From Microbacterium sorbitolivorans (lineage in GTDB: Bacteria > Actinomycetota > Actinomycetes > Actinomycetales > Microbacteriaceae), in NCBI RefSeq assembly GCF_003327285.1, contig NZ_KZ848476.1, positions 124,001 through 188,000 on the forward strand: a stretch of DNA of 64,000 bases, in the 5' to 3' direction. The notes under the pieces were generated by a model. The model saw only the letters and a program-made list of their open reading frames with translations, was not told the origin of the DNA and did no database searches. The translations under genes were made by a program, and so were the position numbers. Positions 18,653 through 26,858 of the stretch are shown here, one piece after another (position 1 is the first letter of the stretch; each line of letters starts with the position of its first letter).

Positions 18653-20140
18653 TCACTCGGCGAGCGTCACGCCCGCGAGCTTCAGGCGCGTCGAGGTCGC
18701 GGCCGTGGGGAAGCCCTCGACGCCCGGCGCGGTCGCGATGATGTCGGCGCGGGTGAAGAGCCAATCGGCCGGGGCCTGCTCGGCGACGACGCGCGCGGCC
18801 TCTGCGAGGAGCTTCGCCGACGCGTCGGTGTCGGTCTGGCGCATCGCGTCGGCGTAGAGGTCCTGCACCTCGGCGAGGGCGTCGGCGTCGGTGAGCGAGT
18901 AGTAGTAGTCGGGGTTCGACCACGAGTCGAAGTCGCGCGGCTCGACGTGGTTGACGAAGCTCAGCTGGTAGTCGCGGTTCGTGTAGACGTCGTTGAGCCA
19001 GGCCGAGAACTCGACGGTGTCGACCTTGAGGGTCACGCCGATGTCCTTGAACATCGACACGAGGAGCGACGAGAGCTGCGAGTCATACACATTCGGGAAT
19101 GTCAGCGTCAGCGTGAGGTCGCTCACGCCCGCCTCCGCGAGCAGCGCGCGGGCGCCCTCGGGGTCGAAGCTCGTCGTGTCGGAGAGATCCTCGTAGCCGG
19201 GGTCGAGGCGCGGGATCGGGCCGAACTGGGTCTGGCCGGCGCCGACGGTCGCGAGGATTGCGTCGTGGTCGATCGCCATGCGCAGCGCCTGGCGCACCCG
19301 CAGGTCGCTGAGGGCGTCGTCCTTGCCGTTGAAGGCGAGAATGAACTTGTCGGTCGTCTCGCCCTGCGTGACGGTGAAGTCGTCCTCCAGCTGCGGGATG
19401 AGGTCGGCGTTCACGCCCGTGAGCACGTCGAGCGTGCCGTCGAGGCCCGCGTTGACGAGCGCGTTGGCGTCGGGGATGTAGTGCAGCACGACCTCGTCGG
19501 TGCCGGCGGGCTCGCCCCAGTAGTCGTCGTAGCGCTCGAGCGAGATGCTGTCCTTCTGGATCCACTCGCCGAGCGTGAAGGGGCCCGTGCCGTTCTCCGC
19601 CGTCTTGAGGTCGGTCTCGTCGCCGCTCTTGAACACGAGCCCGCCCGGTCCCGTGAGCAGGAATAGGAAGTTGATGTTCGGCTCGGCGAGCGTCACGACG
19701 ACGGTCGAGTCGTCGGGCGCCGCGATGTCCTGGATCGCGGCGAGGTCCTTCGCGCCCGTGTTCGACTCGTCGTTCTTCGTGTCGGTGAGGCTCGTGACGA
19801 CGTCGTCGGCCGTCATGGCGGATCCGTCGTGGAACGTCACGCCGTCCTGCAGGGTGAAGGTATAGGTGAGGCCGTCGTCCGAGATCTGCCACTCGCTCGC
19901 GAGCGCCGGGACGACCTCGCCGCCCTCGCCGCGGGTGACGAGGCCCTCGTAGACGTTGTCGACGAGCGCCTGCTCGAGCGCGGCGCCCGAGGTGTGGCGG
20001 ATGTCGAGGTTGCTCGGCTCGAGCACGAGACCGACGTCGAGCGTCGTGTCTGCGGATCCGCCGGATCCACCGGCGCAGCCGGCGAGAACGAGGACGCCCG
20101 CGAGGGCGGCGGCGGGGAGGATGCGACTGGCGCGAGACAT
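18653..20140 (-). CDS. Extracellular solute-binding lipoprotein, family 5
   Basis: This is the ligand-capture subunit of the ABC importer, 495 residues. The signal peptide ends in the lipobox LAGC near residue 22, so the mature protein is membrane-anchored outside the cell. SBP family 5 marks include LEPSNLD, YEGLVTRGEGGEVVPALASEW and TFTLQDGVTFHDGSAMTADDV. GGAAGG-like GGAAGGAACTG lies upstream of the ATG. Peptide, opine or nickel-type ligands are all possible; the sequence does not decide. Confidence 0.92.
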   Translation of the reverse strand: MSRASRILPAAALAGVLVLAGCAGGSGGSADTTLDVGLVLEPSNLDIRHTSGAALEQALVDNVYEGLVTRGEGGEVVPALASEWQISDDGLTYTFTLQDGVTFHDGSAMTADDVVTSLTDTKNDESNTGAKDLAAIQDIAAPDDSTVVVTLAEPNINFLFLLTGPGGLVFKSGDETDLKTAENGTGPFTLGEWIQKDSISLERYDDYWGEPAGTDEVVLHYIPDANALVNAGLDGTLDVLTGVNADLIPQLEDDFTVTQGETTDKFILAFNGKDDALSDLRVRQALRMAIDHDAILATVGAGQTQFGPIPRLDPGYEDLSDTTSFDPEGARALLAEAGVSDLTLTLTFPNVYDSQLSSLLVSMFKDIGVTLKVDTVEFSAWLNDVYTNRDYQLSFVNHVEPRDFDSWSNPDYYYSLTDADALAEVQDLYADAMRQTDTDASAKLLAEAARVVAEQAPADWLFTRADIIATAPGVEGFPTAATSTRLKLAGVTLAE

Positions 20141-20143
20141 CGG

Positions 20144-21046
20144 TCAGTTCCTTCCGGGGAGGCTCGCCCGCACCGAGTGCGCGAGGTCGAGGTGGCTGGT
20201 TTCTTGCACGTTGTGAGGGGCGTCTAGGACGATCGCCTCGTTCTCGGGGCGCGCGGCCGCGAAGTCGCGGATCCGCTCGGGCGAGAGGAAGCCGTGGGAG
20301 CCGGCGATGAGGGTGACGGGGACCTCGATAGATGCGAGTGCCCGCGCGTCGCGGTCGTCGTCGATCTCGACGGGGCTGTCATCCGGCGCCGAGTTCGAGA
20401 AGATGCGTGCCATGTGGTGCTTCCACTCGACGACGCCGTCGCCGCGGGTGCGGGTGTTGAGGATGACGCTGCGGCGTGCCTTCTCGCGCTCGCCGCCGAG
20501 GCCGAACGAGACCGCGTGGTCGAGCACATCGTCGACCGAGGCGAACTCGAGCCGCTCGTAGAAGGGCGCGAGCGCGGAGCGCCCGACCCCGCCGATGCCC
20601 GGCAGGATGTCGACGAGCGTGAGGTGCGAGACGAGATCGGGGCGGCGGGCGGCGACGTGGATCGCGGTGAGTCCGCCGAGCGAGTGGCCGACGAGGGACA
20701 CCGGGGCCTGCGCCCAGTGCTCGATCGCGCGGATCACCGCGTCGGCATTGGTCTCGGGGGAGTAGTCGGCGTCGTCGCGCCAGGGCGAGTCGCCGTGGCC
20801 CGGCAGATCGATCGCGAGGGCGGGCTCGCCGAGGTCGATGATCGTCCGATCCCACGTGTGCGCGTTGAGGCCGGCGCCGTGCACGAAGACCGCGCGCGGG
20901 CGGTCGTCGCCGAAGACAAGGGCGCTGAGAACGAGGGATCCGTCGAGCGCGAGCTGCTCTCGGCGTACGGTGGGAACTGCGGCGTGCTGGTCGCGAGCGT
21001 CGTCGATCAAAAACGCGAACTCGTCGAGAGCTGCAGGTGCGGTCAC
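20144..21046 (-). CDS. Alpha/beta hydrolase, first gene of the ABC importer operon
   Basis: A 300-residue hydrolase. The oxyanion region is VFVHGAGLNAHTWD, and the nucleophile Ser is in LVGHSLGGLTAIH near residue 118. The acid and His lie in TLIAGSHGFLSPERI and DAPHNVQET. I chose GTG 21046, which has AGAAGGA 7 nt upstream; an in-frame ATG at 21082 adds 12 residues without a ribosome site. Three bases separate its stop from the binding-protein ATG, so the hydrolase may process the imported compound. Substrate unknown. Confidence 0.85.
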   Translation of the reverse strand: MTAPAALDEFAFLIDDARDQHAAVPTVRREQLALDGSLVLSALVFGDDRPRAVFVHGAGLNAHTWDRTIIDLGEPALAIDLPGHGDSPWRDDADYSPETNADAVIRAIEHWAQAPVSLVGHSLGGLTAIHVAARRPDLVSHLTLVDILPGIGGVGRSALAPFYERLEFASVDDVLDHAVSFGLGGEREKARRSVILNTRTRGDGVVEWKHHMARIFSNSAPDDSPVEIDDDRDARALASIEVPVTLIAGSHGFLSPERIRDFAAARPENEAIVLDAPHNVQETSHLDLAHSVRASLPGRN

Positions 21047-21157
21047 GGGGTGTCCTTCTGGAGGGTTTGCGGCAAGGCCCATTCTGAGGCCCCACGCGGG
21101 CCGCCGCGAAACTCAGCGAAAAAGTGCACAACTATTTTTGTCACAATCCATCACTGT

Positions 21158-21173
21158 GTTCATATTTTTGAAC
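21158..21173. promoter_or_regulatory. AT-rich divergent regulatory region with inverted repeat
   Basis: The 186-bp intergene 21047-21232 is unusually AT-rich in its right half. It contains GTTCA-TATTTT-TGAAC (21158-21173), a 5-bp inverted repeat that could be an operator for the hydrolase/ABC operon or the AhpD-like gene. Confidence 0.3.
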
Positions 21174-21220
21174 GCAGATTTGGCATATTGATTTTTGGGT
21201 CATTTTTGGACGACGGCCGA

Positions 21221-21226
21221 TAGGGT
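21221..21226 (+). promoter_or_regulatory. -10 hexamer for leaderless AhpD-like transcript
   Basis: TAGGGT is followed by exactly 6 nt and the ATG at 21233. Confidence 0.45.
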
Positions 21227-21232
21227 TCGAAC

Positions 21233-21697
21233 ATGACCGAACAGCGTGTGCATTTGGCCAAGAGCGCGATGGACGTCTATCGCTCTCTCGAGGCGTTCTC
21301 GAAGCAGGTCGGAGCGGTGTGCCGGGAGAACGGCGTCGACGACCGCCTGAAGGAGCTCGTGCAGCTGCGCTGCTCGCAGATCAACGGCTGCGCCTACTGC
21401 ATGCGCGTGCACGTCGAGCGCGCCGAGAAGGCGGGCATCACGATGGACGAGCTCGGCCAGCTCTCGACCTGGCGCGAGTCCGGCGTCTTCACCGAGCGCG
21501 AGCGCGCGGCGCTCGAGCTCGCCGAGGCACACACGCTCATTCACGCCGACGGCATCTCCGACGACGTCTACAACCGGGTCGGATCCGTGCTGACGGAGGA
21601 GGAGTACGTCGCGATCAGCTGGACGGCGATCTCGATCAATGCTTTCAACCGGCTGACGATTGCCGGTCGATACCCCGTGCCGCCCCTCCAGGGTTAG
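21233..21697 (+). CDS. Carboxymuconolactone decarboxylase-family (AhpD-like) protein
   Basis: A small all-helical protein of 154 residues. The AhpD-type redox site is Cys53 and Cys56 in INGCAYCMRVH, with His60 completing the ExxxxxCxxCxxxH-like pattern. These proteins act as thiol alkylhydroperoxidases. The second half (LAEAHTLIHADGISDDVY, EEEYVAISWTAISINAFNR) matches the family. It probably defends against peroxide; no AhpC is adjacent. Its stop codon lies inside an iron box that controls the next gene. Confidence 0.9.
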   Translation: MTEQRVHLAKSAMDVYRSLEAFSKQVGAVCRENGVDDRLKELVQLRCSQINGCAYCMRVHVERAEKAGITMDELGQLSTWRESGVFTERERAALELAEAHTLIHADGISDDVYNRVGSVLTEEEYVAISWTAISINAFNRLTIAGRYPVPPLQG

Positions 21698-21712
21698 GCA
21701 AGCCTTCACTAA
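21694..21712 (+). promoter_or_regulatory. IdeR/DtxR-type iron box
   Basis: TTAGGCAAGCCTTCACTAA matches the 19-bp IdeR/DtxR consensus at about 14 positions, with both outer TTAGG/CTAA arms kept. It overlaps the stop of the preceding gene and ends 6 nt before a possible -10 (TATCAT, 21719-21724), so an iron-loaded repressor would block RNA polymerase. Confidence 0.65.
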
Positions 21713-21733
21713 TGGGCGTATCATGGTCTCACC

Positions 21734-22204
21734 ATGACTTCACGCCCCGACTTCGCAGCCCACGACGACAGCTCCTGTCGCTCGCGCCGGCACGCGCGCG
21801 CCCAGTACCTCATCGTCGCCGACGAGCGGTCGCTCGCCGAGCTCGAGCTGGCGCTCGTGGCGCTGCCGATCTGCGCGTCGGGCCGCGTGTTCATCGAGGT
21901 TCCGGACGCGTCGTGGATCGGCACGCTGCAGGCCCCGCCGCGCATGAGCGTCACGTGGCTCGACCGCTCGGTTCGCCGCGGCGAGGTGGGAAGCGCGGAG
22001 CTGTGCCGCCCCGGCCAGGCCATGACCCGCGCCGCGATCGCCTACGCCGACGAGGTACTGTGCGACGACGACGCGTGCGAGACGAACGTCACGCTCCTCG
22101 CGGGCTACGTCGCGACGGCCGACATCGTCGAGCACCTGACGACCCGCCGCGGCATTGACCGCGAGTCGATCACGGTCACCGAGGCACTCTCGCACTACGT
22201 GTAA
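21734..22204 (+). CDS. Siderophore-interacting-protein (SIP) C-terminal-domain protein
   Basis: This 156-residue protein matches only the NAD(P)H-binding half of siderophore-interacting ferric reductases: YLIVADERSLAELELAL, then CASGRVFIEVPDASW, and later LLAGYVATADIVEHL. The N-terminal FAD-binding half is missing, so it is not a complete ferric-siderophore reductase. Stand-alone SIP-domain proteins occur in Microbacteriaceae. The iron box just upstream fits iron-repressed expression. Its partner flavin domain, if any, is not in the window. Confidence 0.82.
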   Translation: MTSRPDFAAHDDSSCRSRRHARAQYLIVADERSLAELELALVALPICASGRVFIEVPDASWIGTLQAPPRMSVTWLDRSVRRGEVGSAELCRPGQAMTRAAIAYADEVLCDDDACETNVTLLAGYVATADIVEHLTTRRGIDRESITVTEALSHYV

Positions 22205-22210
22205 GGCGCC

Positions 22211-23023
22211 TCACGCCTTCGCGAGTGCCCCGATGATCCGCAGGATCGTGCCCATGTCGGTCACGCCCGCGTCTGCCGAGCGCGGCGCGAAGCCCGCGAG
22301 CGAGGCGCCCGCGATGGGTAGCTGATCGCGGATCGCCGCGATCGCTTCGACGAGGGCCGCGGGCTCGAGGCCGAACGGCTGCGGAGCGGAGACGCCCTCG
22401 ATGTGGGCCGGGTCGAGCACGTCGAGGTCGACGTGCACGTACACCCGCCGGGCGCCCGTCGCCGCGAGGGCCTCGCCGAGCTCGGCGATCTCCGCCGCGC
22501 GCACGCCGGCGTCGTGAACGAAGATCTCCTCCGCGATGTCGAGGTCGCGCGAGCCCACCATCACGATGCTCTCCGGGGCGACGGATCCCGCCGCGAGCGC
22601 GAGGCCCTCGGGTGCCTCGCCGAGCACTGCGCGTAGCGCCATGCTCGCGTACGCGCCGGTGGGCGAGGTCTCGGGCGTATGGAGGCCGCCGCGCGCGCTG
22701 AACCAGACGATCGCGAGATCGCCGGAAGAGCCGGCCGCGTGCGCGATCGCGGGGACCGCGACGCCGCTATCGCCGCCGATGACGACGAGGCGCTCGCCGG
22801 GGAACGCCTCGAGCTCCTCGCGGGTGTGCAGGGCCACGCGGCGGAGCGTGCTCGCGCGCAGCACCCCCGTGTCGAGGCTCTCGCCCGCCTCAACGGGCAC
22901 GTCGACGCGGTGACAGGCCGAGCTCGGCAGGTCGCCCGCGATGAGTTCGGCGCCATCGATGAGACTCATGGCGCGGGGCGACGGCGAGCCCTGCCACTGC
23001 GGAACGACGATGAAACGAGCCAT
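22211..23023 (-). CDS. Arginase/ureohydrolase-fold protein with degenerate metal site
   Basis: The 270-residue protein clearly has the arginase fold: VVIGGDSGVAVPAIAHA near 80, FSARGGLHTPETSPTGAY near 108, and VHVDLDVLDPAHIEG near 196. In active ureohydrolases the first motif is GGDH (or GGDC in this actinobacterial clade), and the second is DAHxD. Here they read GGDS (83-86) and SARGG (109-113), so three or four of the six Mn ligands are replaced; Asp199 and Asp201 remain. The frame is intact and codon use is normal, so it looks like a maintained pseudoenzyme rather than a decaying gene. Function unknown. Confidence 0.85.
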   Translation of the reverse strand: MARFIVVPQWQGSPSPRAMSLIDGAELIAGDLPSSACHRVDVPVEAGESLDTGVLRASTLRRVALHTREELEAFPGERLVVIGGDSGVAVPAIAHAAGSSGDLAIVWFSARGGLHTPETSPTGAYASMALRAVLGEAPEGLALAAGSVAPESIVMVGSRDLDIAEEIFVHDAGVRAAEIAELGEALAATGARRVYVHVDLDVLDPAHIEGVSAPQPFGLEPAALVEAIAAIRDQLPIAGASLAGFAPRSADAGVTDMGTILRIIGALAKA

Positions 23024-23056
23024 GAGACGATCTTCTCTCTTTCTGGGGTGAAAGAA

Positions 23057-23090
23057 GAAGAGGCACCGGGGAAACCCCCGGTGCCTCTTC
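23057..23090 (-). terminator. Terminator downstream of pspA
   Basis: A perfect 15-bp stem (GAAGAGGCACCGGGG and complement) with a 4-nt loop. On the minus strand it is followed by TTCTTCTTTC, a pyrimidine-rich tail. It starts 9 nt after the pspA stop and insulates the arginase-like gene. Confidence 0.8.
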
Positions 23091-23098
23091 GGAACCGC

Positions 23099-23830
23099 TT
23101 ACGCCTCGAGGGCGCCCGCGTTGCCCGACTTGAGGGCGGCGAGGCGGGCCTCGACCTCGGTCAGCTCACCGATGTCTTCGAGCGACTCGAACTGCGCGTC
23201 GAGGCTCGAGGCGGCGAGCTCGGCCTTGCCGGCGGCGAGGGCCTCCTGGCGGCGCACCTTCTCCTCGAAGCGACCGAGCTCGCTCGTCGGGTCCATGACG
23301 TCGATCGACTTGACGGCGTCGTGCACCTTGTTCTGCGCCTCGGCGAGCTTGGCGCGCGACGCGAGCTCGCTCTGCTTGGCCTTGAGCTGCGTGAGCTTCT
23401 GCTTCATGCCGTCGAGGCCGCCCTTGAGCTTGTCGACGACCTGCTGCTGCTGCGTGATCTGCGGCTCGACGGCCTTGATCTCGTTCTCGGTCTGCACCTG
23501 GCGCTGGATCGCGACCTTGGCGAGGTTGTCGAACTTGTCGGCACCGGCGGCGTCGCCGGCGGCGCGAAGCTCGTCACCCTTGCGGCTGGCGGCGATGGCC
23601 TTGTTGCCCCACTCGGCCGCGGCGGTGCGGTCCTCGGCCGTGTCGCGCTCGAGAAGGCGCAGCTGACCGATCGTCTCGGCGATGGCCGACTCGGCCTCGG
23701 CGATGTTGTTGGTGTAGTCGCGGATCAGCTGGTCGATCATCTTCTGCGGGTCTTCGGCCTGGTCGATCAGGGCGTTGACGTTCGCGCGGATGAGGGTCGA
23801 GATGCGACCGAAGATGGACTGCTTGCTCAT
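23099..23830 (-). CDS. PspA/IM30 family membrane-stress protein
   Basis: A 243-residue, almost entirely helical coiled-coil protein. The N-terminus IFGRISTLIRANVNALIDQAEDPQKMIDQLI is the amphipathic helix and conserved PspA start. Long Gln/Lys/Glu-rich coiled coils follow (VQTENEIKAVEPQITQQQQ). PspA/Vipp1 proteins bind stressed membranes and form ESCRT-III-like scaffolds. It follows the TPM-domain gene by 74 bp on the same strand, a pairing common in Actinobacteria, so the two probably act together in envelope stress. Confidence 0.93.
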   Translation of the reverse strand: MSKQSIFGRISTLIRANVNALIDQAEDPQKMIDQLIRDYTNNIAEAESAIAETIGQLRLLERDTAEDRTAAAEWGNKAIAASRKGDELRAAGDAAGADKFDNLAKVAIQRQVQTENEIKAVEPQITQQQQVVDKLKGGLDGMKQKLTQLKAKQSELASRAKLAEAQNKVHDAVKSIDVMDPTSELGRFEEKVRRQEALAAGKAELAASSLDAQFESLEDIGELTEVEARLAALKSGNAGALEA

Positions 23831-23904
23831 GATGAGTGCCTTTCAGGGGTGCGGTGGATGTTGGGGGAAGTATGCCGGAGGAAGGTTAAGAATTGGGTTC
23901 GAAC

Positions 23905-25896
23905 CTAGAAGCGGCGGCCGCCGCCCGAGCGCGAGCGGGATCCGCCACCGCCGCCGGACCGGCCGCGGGATCCGCCGCCGAATGAGCCGCCGCGCGAGCC
24001 GCCGAAGCTCGAGCGCGACGAGCCGCCCCAACCGGATCCGCGGCGCGAGCCGCCGGACAGCGAGCCGCCGATCAGGCCGCCGATGATGCCGCCGACGATC
24101 TGCTCGCCGATGCCCGACGAGGAGCCCTGCGAATAGGAAGCGGGCGCCTCGTACGCGCCGATATCGGCGCGGGCGCTCTTCGACGCGCTCAGCGCGTATT
24201 GCAGCCCGCGCTGGGCCGCCGCGAGGGCCGCGGTCGGGTCGGACTCGCGCTGAGCGATGGCCGAGTTGATCTCGCCCTGGGCCTGGCTGAGCGACATGCG
24301 GGCCTCGGCGCCGACGGCGCCGCGGCGGGTGTTCACGAGGGTCTCGGCCGATTGTAACTGGCCCATCGCCTGCCGTAGCGTCTGGTCGAGCTGCGCGGCC
24401 GCGCGGCGTCGCGCCTCCTCGGCGGCGCGGGCGCTCTCGAGGATCTGGTCCATCTGCGTGTTGGCGTTCGTGAGCGCCTCGAACACGAGCAGGGGAGTGC
24501 GCTCGCTGCCGGACAGGTTCGTGCGCGCCTGCTCGATGTGGGTGCGGGTCGCCTGGATCGCGCGGGTGAGCGAACCGTCGTTGTCGGTGAGCCCCTGCGC
24601 CTGCGCGATGTCGTTCTCGAGGTCGGCGATCGTCGCCCGCGCGTCCTTCTCGGCCTCGGCGAATCGCTTCTGCAGGCCCGTGACGGCCGACACGAGCTCG
24701 TCGACCTGCCCGAGCGCCTGCTCGGCCTCGTGGAGGTCGAGTGCGGCCGAGCCCGAGTCGCCCTGCGCGACGTGGTCGCGGGCCTCGGCGAGGCGCGCGT
24801 CGACGAATTGCAGGCGGCTGGCGGCCTCGTCGTCGTTGTCGTCGACGTCGTCGAGCACCGGGGCGGCGTAGGTCTGGCGCAGGCGGGCGATCTCTGCCGT
24901 GATGCGCTCGGGGCCGTCGGCGGCGCTCGCGCGCCGCGCCGTGAGCTGCTCGAGCACCTGCGGCGCGTTCTTCTCGATCGCGCGCAGCTGCTCGAAGCCC
25001 TCGGCCTTTTCGTCGAGGTCGGCGTCGGCCGTCTCGAGCAGCTGGATGATCTCGGAGTACATCGCGTGCTGCTCTTCGAGGGTCTCGGGGGTGCGGTCGT
25101 CGAGCTGCTGCTGCAGCGTGAACGAGCGGTTGAGCGCCTGGCGGGCGTTCGTCACGGCGGTCTCGTACTCGCCGACGGCCTCGGATCCGAACTGCGCGGT
25201 CGCGAAGCCCATCTCCTGCTCGGCGGTGCGCAGCGAGTCGTCCATCTCGAGCAGCAGGCCCGTGGCCTGCGTGCGGAACTTCTCGACCTCGGCCGCGAGC
25301 GTCTCGCGGGCCTCCTGCTCGCCGCGGCGCCTCTTGGCCTTCTTCGCCGCGGAGACCGCGACGATGACGATGGCCGCCACGACGACGACGCCGCCGAGCA
25401 CGTACCAGATCGTGTAACTCGGCTTGACCTGCTGCGCCATCTCGTCGGCCGCGAGGTCGACGGCGCCGGCCCAGTCGTTGTCGCCGAGGGCCGTGCCCGC
25501 GGCGTCCTCGATCGCGACGAGCTTCGACTCGGCGAGCCCACCGTTCAGGGGCTTCGCGAGGTACAGCTGCCTGCCCTCGGTCGAGATCGCGAGGAGGTAC
25601 TGGTCGTTTCCGAGGCCGTTGAGGTCGGCCGTCGCGTTCGCCCAATCGCCCGAGGCGGAGGGCGACTCGAAGTTCGACACATACACGACCCACAGGTCGA
25701 GGCCCGTCTCGTCTTTCAGCGCGTCGAGGCGCGCGTCTGCCGCCTGCTCTTCCGCGTCGCTCAGGACATCCGCGCCGTCGTAGACGTACGAATCGCCCAG
25801 CCGCGGCGGCTCCTCGGCGTGGGCGGCGAGCGGGGCAAGCGCCAGCACCGATCCCAGCCCGAGCGCGGCGAGTAGGTGTGTGATCCGTCTGCGCAT
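23905..25896 (-). CDS. TPM-domain membrane protein with coiled-coil region and Gly/Arg-rich tail
   Basis: A 663-residue envelope protein. Residues 1-27 are a signal peptide (AAHAEEP junction). The TPM domain (about 35-160; YDGADVLSDAEEQAADARLDAL) faces outward, followed by a membrane helix near 172-195. A long helical region (about 200-580) looks coiled-coil and alanine/glutamine-rich. The last 65 residues are Gly, Ser and Arg (GGSRRGSGWGGSSRSS), ending GGGRRF. The gene precedes pspA. AAGGGGGA lies before the ATG and a TAGGAT -10 about 30 nt upstream. The Gly/Arg tail could bind RNA or phospholipid headgroups; this is speculative. Confidence 0.9.
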   Translation of the reverse strand: MRRRITHLLAALGLGSVLALAPLAAHAEEPPRLGDSYVYDGADVLSDAEEQAADARLDALKDETGLDLWVVYVSNFESPSASGDWANATADLNGLGNDQYLLAISTEGRQLYLAKPLNGGLAESKLVAIEDAAGTALGDNDWAGAVDLAADEMAQQVKPSYTIWYVLGGVVVVAAIVIVAVSAAKKAKRRRGEQEARETLAAEVEKFRTQATGLLLEMDDSLRTAEQEMGFATAQFGSEAVGEYETAVTNARQALNRSFTLQQQLDDRTPETLEEQHAMYSEIIQLLETADADLDEKAEGFEQLRAIEKNAPQVLEQLTARRASAADGPERITAEIARLRQTYAAPVLDDVDDNDDEAASRLQFVDARLAEARDHVAQGDSGSAALDLHEAEQALGQVDELVSAVTGLQKRFAEAEKDARATIADLENDIAQAQGLTDNDGSLTRAIQATRTHIEQARTNLSGSERTPLLVFEALTNANTQMDQILESARAAEEARRRAAAQLDQTLRQAMGQLQSAETLVNTRRGAVGAEARMSLSQAQGEINSAIAQRESDPTAALAAAQRGLQYALSASKSARADIGAYEAPASYSQGSSSGIGEQIVGGIIGGLIGGSLSGGSRRGSGWGGSSRSSFGGSRGGSFGGGSRGRSGGGGGSRSRSGGGRRF

Positions 25897-25925
25897 GGGT
25901 CCCCCTTCGGATGCCTGTGAAAACG

Positions 25926-25931
25926 ATCCTA
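25926..25931 (-). promoter_or_regulatory. Candidate -10 for the TPM-pspA operon
   Basis: TAGGAT on the minus strand gives a leader of about 22 nt that contains the AAGGGGGA ribosome site. Confidence 0.45.
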
Positions 25932-25978
25932 GAGAAAAGCGGCGACAAACGAATAGTTCGGCGCGTCACGGATCCACG

Positions 25979-25984
25979 TACTCT
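25979..25984 (+). promoter_or_regulatory. -10 hexamer for leaderless DUF3097 transcript
   Basis: TACTCT is followed by 7 nt and the ATG at 25992. This supports the downstream start over the ATG at 25911. Confidence 0.5.
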
Positions 25985-25991
25985 GGGGGAG

Positions 25992-26831
25992 ATGGTCGAA
26001 GACAGGTATGGATCCGATGTGCTCGCCGGGAATTGGCGGGCCGCGGGCAAGAAGGTATCGAAGCCGGTCGCGGCCGAGATCGACCTCGTTGTCGAGGTCG
26101 CGGGTGACGGCTGGTGCGGCGCGATTACGCGCGTCGAGGCGGGCAACGTCGAGCTCGAAGACTGGAAGGGCCGCCGCCGTCAGTTCCCGCTCGGCGCGGG
26201 CTTCCTCATCGATGGCGAGCCCGTCATCCTGCAGAAGGCGCTCGCGAAGCAGCAGGGCCGCACGCGCACGGCCTCCGGATCCTTCGTCGCCGCCGACGAC
26301 CGCGCGAAGGTCGCGCTGCCGAGCCGCATCCTCGTCGAGGGCAAGCACGACGCCGAACTCGTCGAGAAGGTGTGGGGCGCCGACCTCCGGGCCGAGGGCG
26401 TCGCGGTCGAGTTCCTGCAGGGCCTCGACCTGCTCGAAGACCTCCTCGAGGTCGAGCCGCCGAGCGCGAAGCGCCGGTATGGCGTGCTCGTCGACCACCT
26501 GGTTTCCGGATCCAAGGAGGAGCGGATCGCGCGGAAGATCCTCGCGGGCCGCCACGGCGCGCACCTGAAGATCGTGGGCCACCCGTTCGTCGACGTGTGG
26601 CAGTGCGTGAAGCCCCAGGCCATGGGCATCCCGGCCTGGCCCGTGGTTCCGCGCGGCCAGGATTGGAAGACCGGCATCTGCCGGGGCCTCGGCTGGCCCG
26701 CCGAGTCGAAGGAAGACATCGGCATCGCGTGGCAGCGGATCCTGTCGCGCGTCACGACCTTCCGCGACCTCGAGCCGGCCCTCCTCGGCCGCGTCGAGGA
26801 GCTCATCGACTTCGTCACCGTCGGTGAATAG
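25992..26831 (+). CDS. DUF3097 family protein
   Basis: This conserved actinobacterial protein of unknown function is 279 residues from ATG 25992, matching the family length and its usual opening (DRYGSDVLAGNWR). An in-frame ATG at 25911 would add 27 residues and would place the TPM promoter inside the gene, so I rejected it. The centre has ILVEGKHDAELVEKVWG, then LLEDLLEVEPPSAKRRYGVLVDHLVSGSKEERIA, which resembles a TOPRIM-type acidic fold (EGKHD, LVDH). This suggests nucleic-acid or nucleotide metal chemistry but is only an inference. It is followed by trmB. Confidence 0.85.
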   Translation: MVEDRYGSDVLAGNWRAAGKKVSKPVAAEIDLVVEVAGDGWCGAITRVEAGNVELEDWKGRRRQFPLGAGFLIDGEPVILQKALAKQQGRTRTASGSFVAADDRAKVALPSRILVEGKHDAELVEKVWGADLRAEGVAVEFLQGLDLLEDLLEVEPPSAKRRYGVLVDHLVSGSKEERIARKILAGRHGAHLKIVGHPFVDVWQCVKPQAMGIPAWPVVPRGQDWKTGICRGLGWPAESKEDIGIAWQRILSRVTTFRDLEPALLGRVEELIDFVTVGE

Positions 26832-26845
26832 TCAGTGGTCGCCCG

Positions 26846-26851
26846 TACGCT
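26846..26851 (+). promoter_or_regulatory. -10 hexamer for leaderless trmB transcript
   Basis: TACGCT is followed by 7 nt and the ATG at 26859; no ribosome site is seen. The same hexamer precedes the MFS gene. Confidence 0.45.
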
Positions 26852-26858
26852 TGACGCT

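Noticed and set aside
25911..25991. ATG 25911 as start of DUF3097
   Set aside because: It adds 27 unusual residues overlapping the TPM promoter; the ATG at 25992 has a -10 at the right distance and matches the family start.
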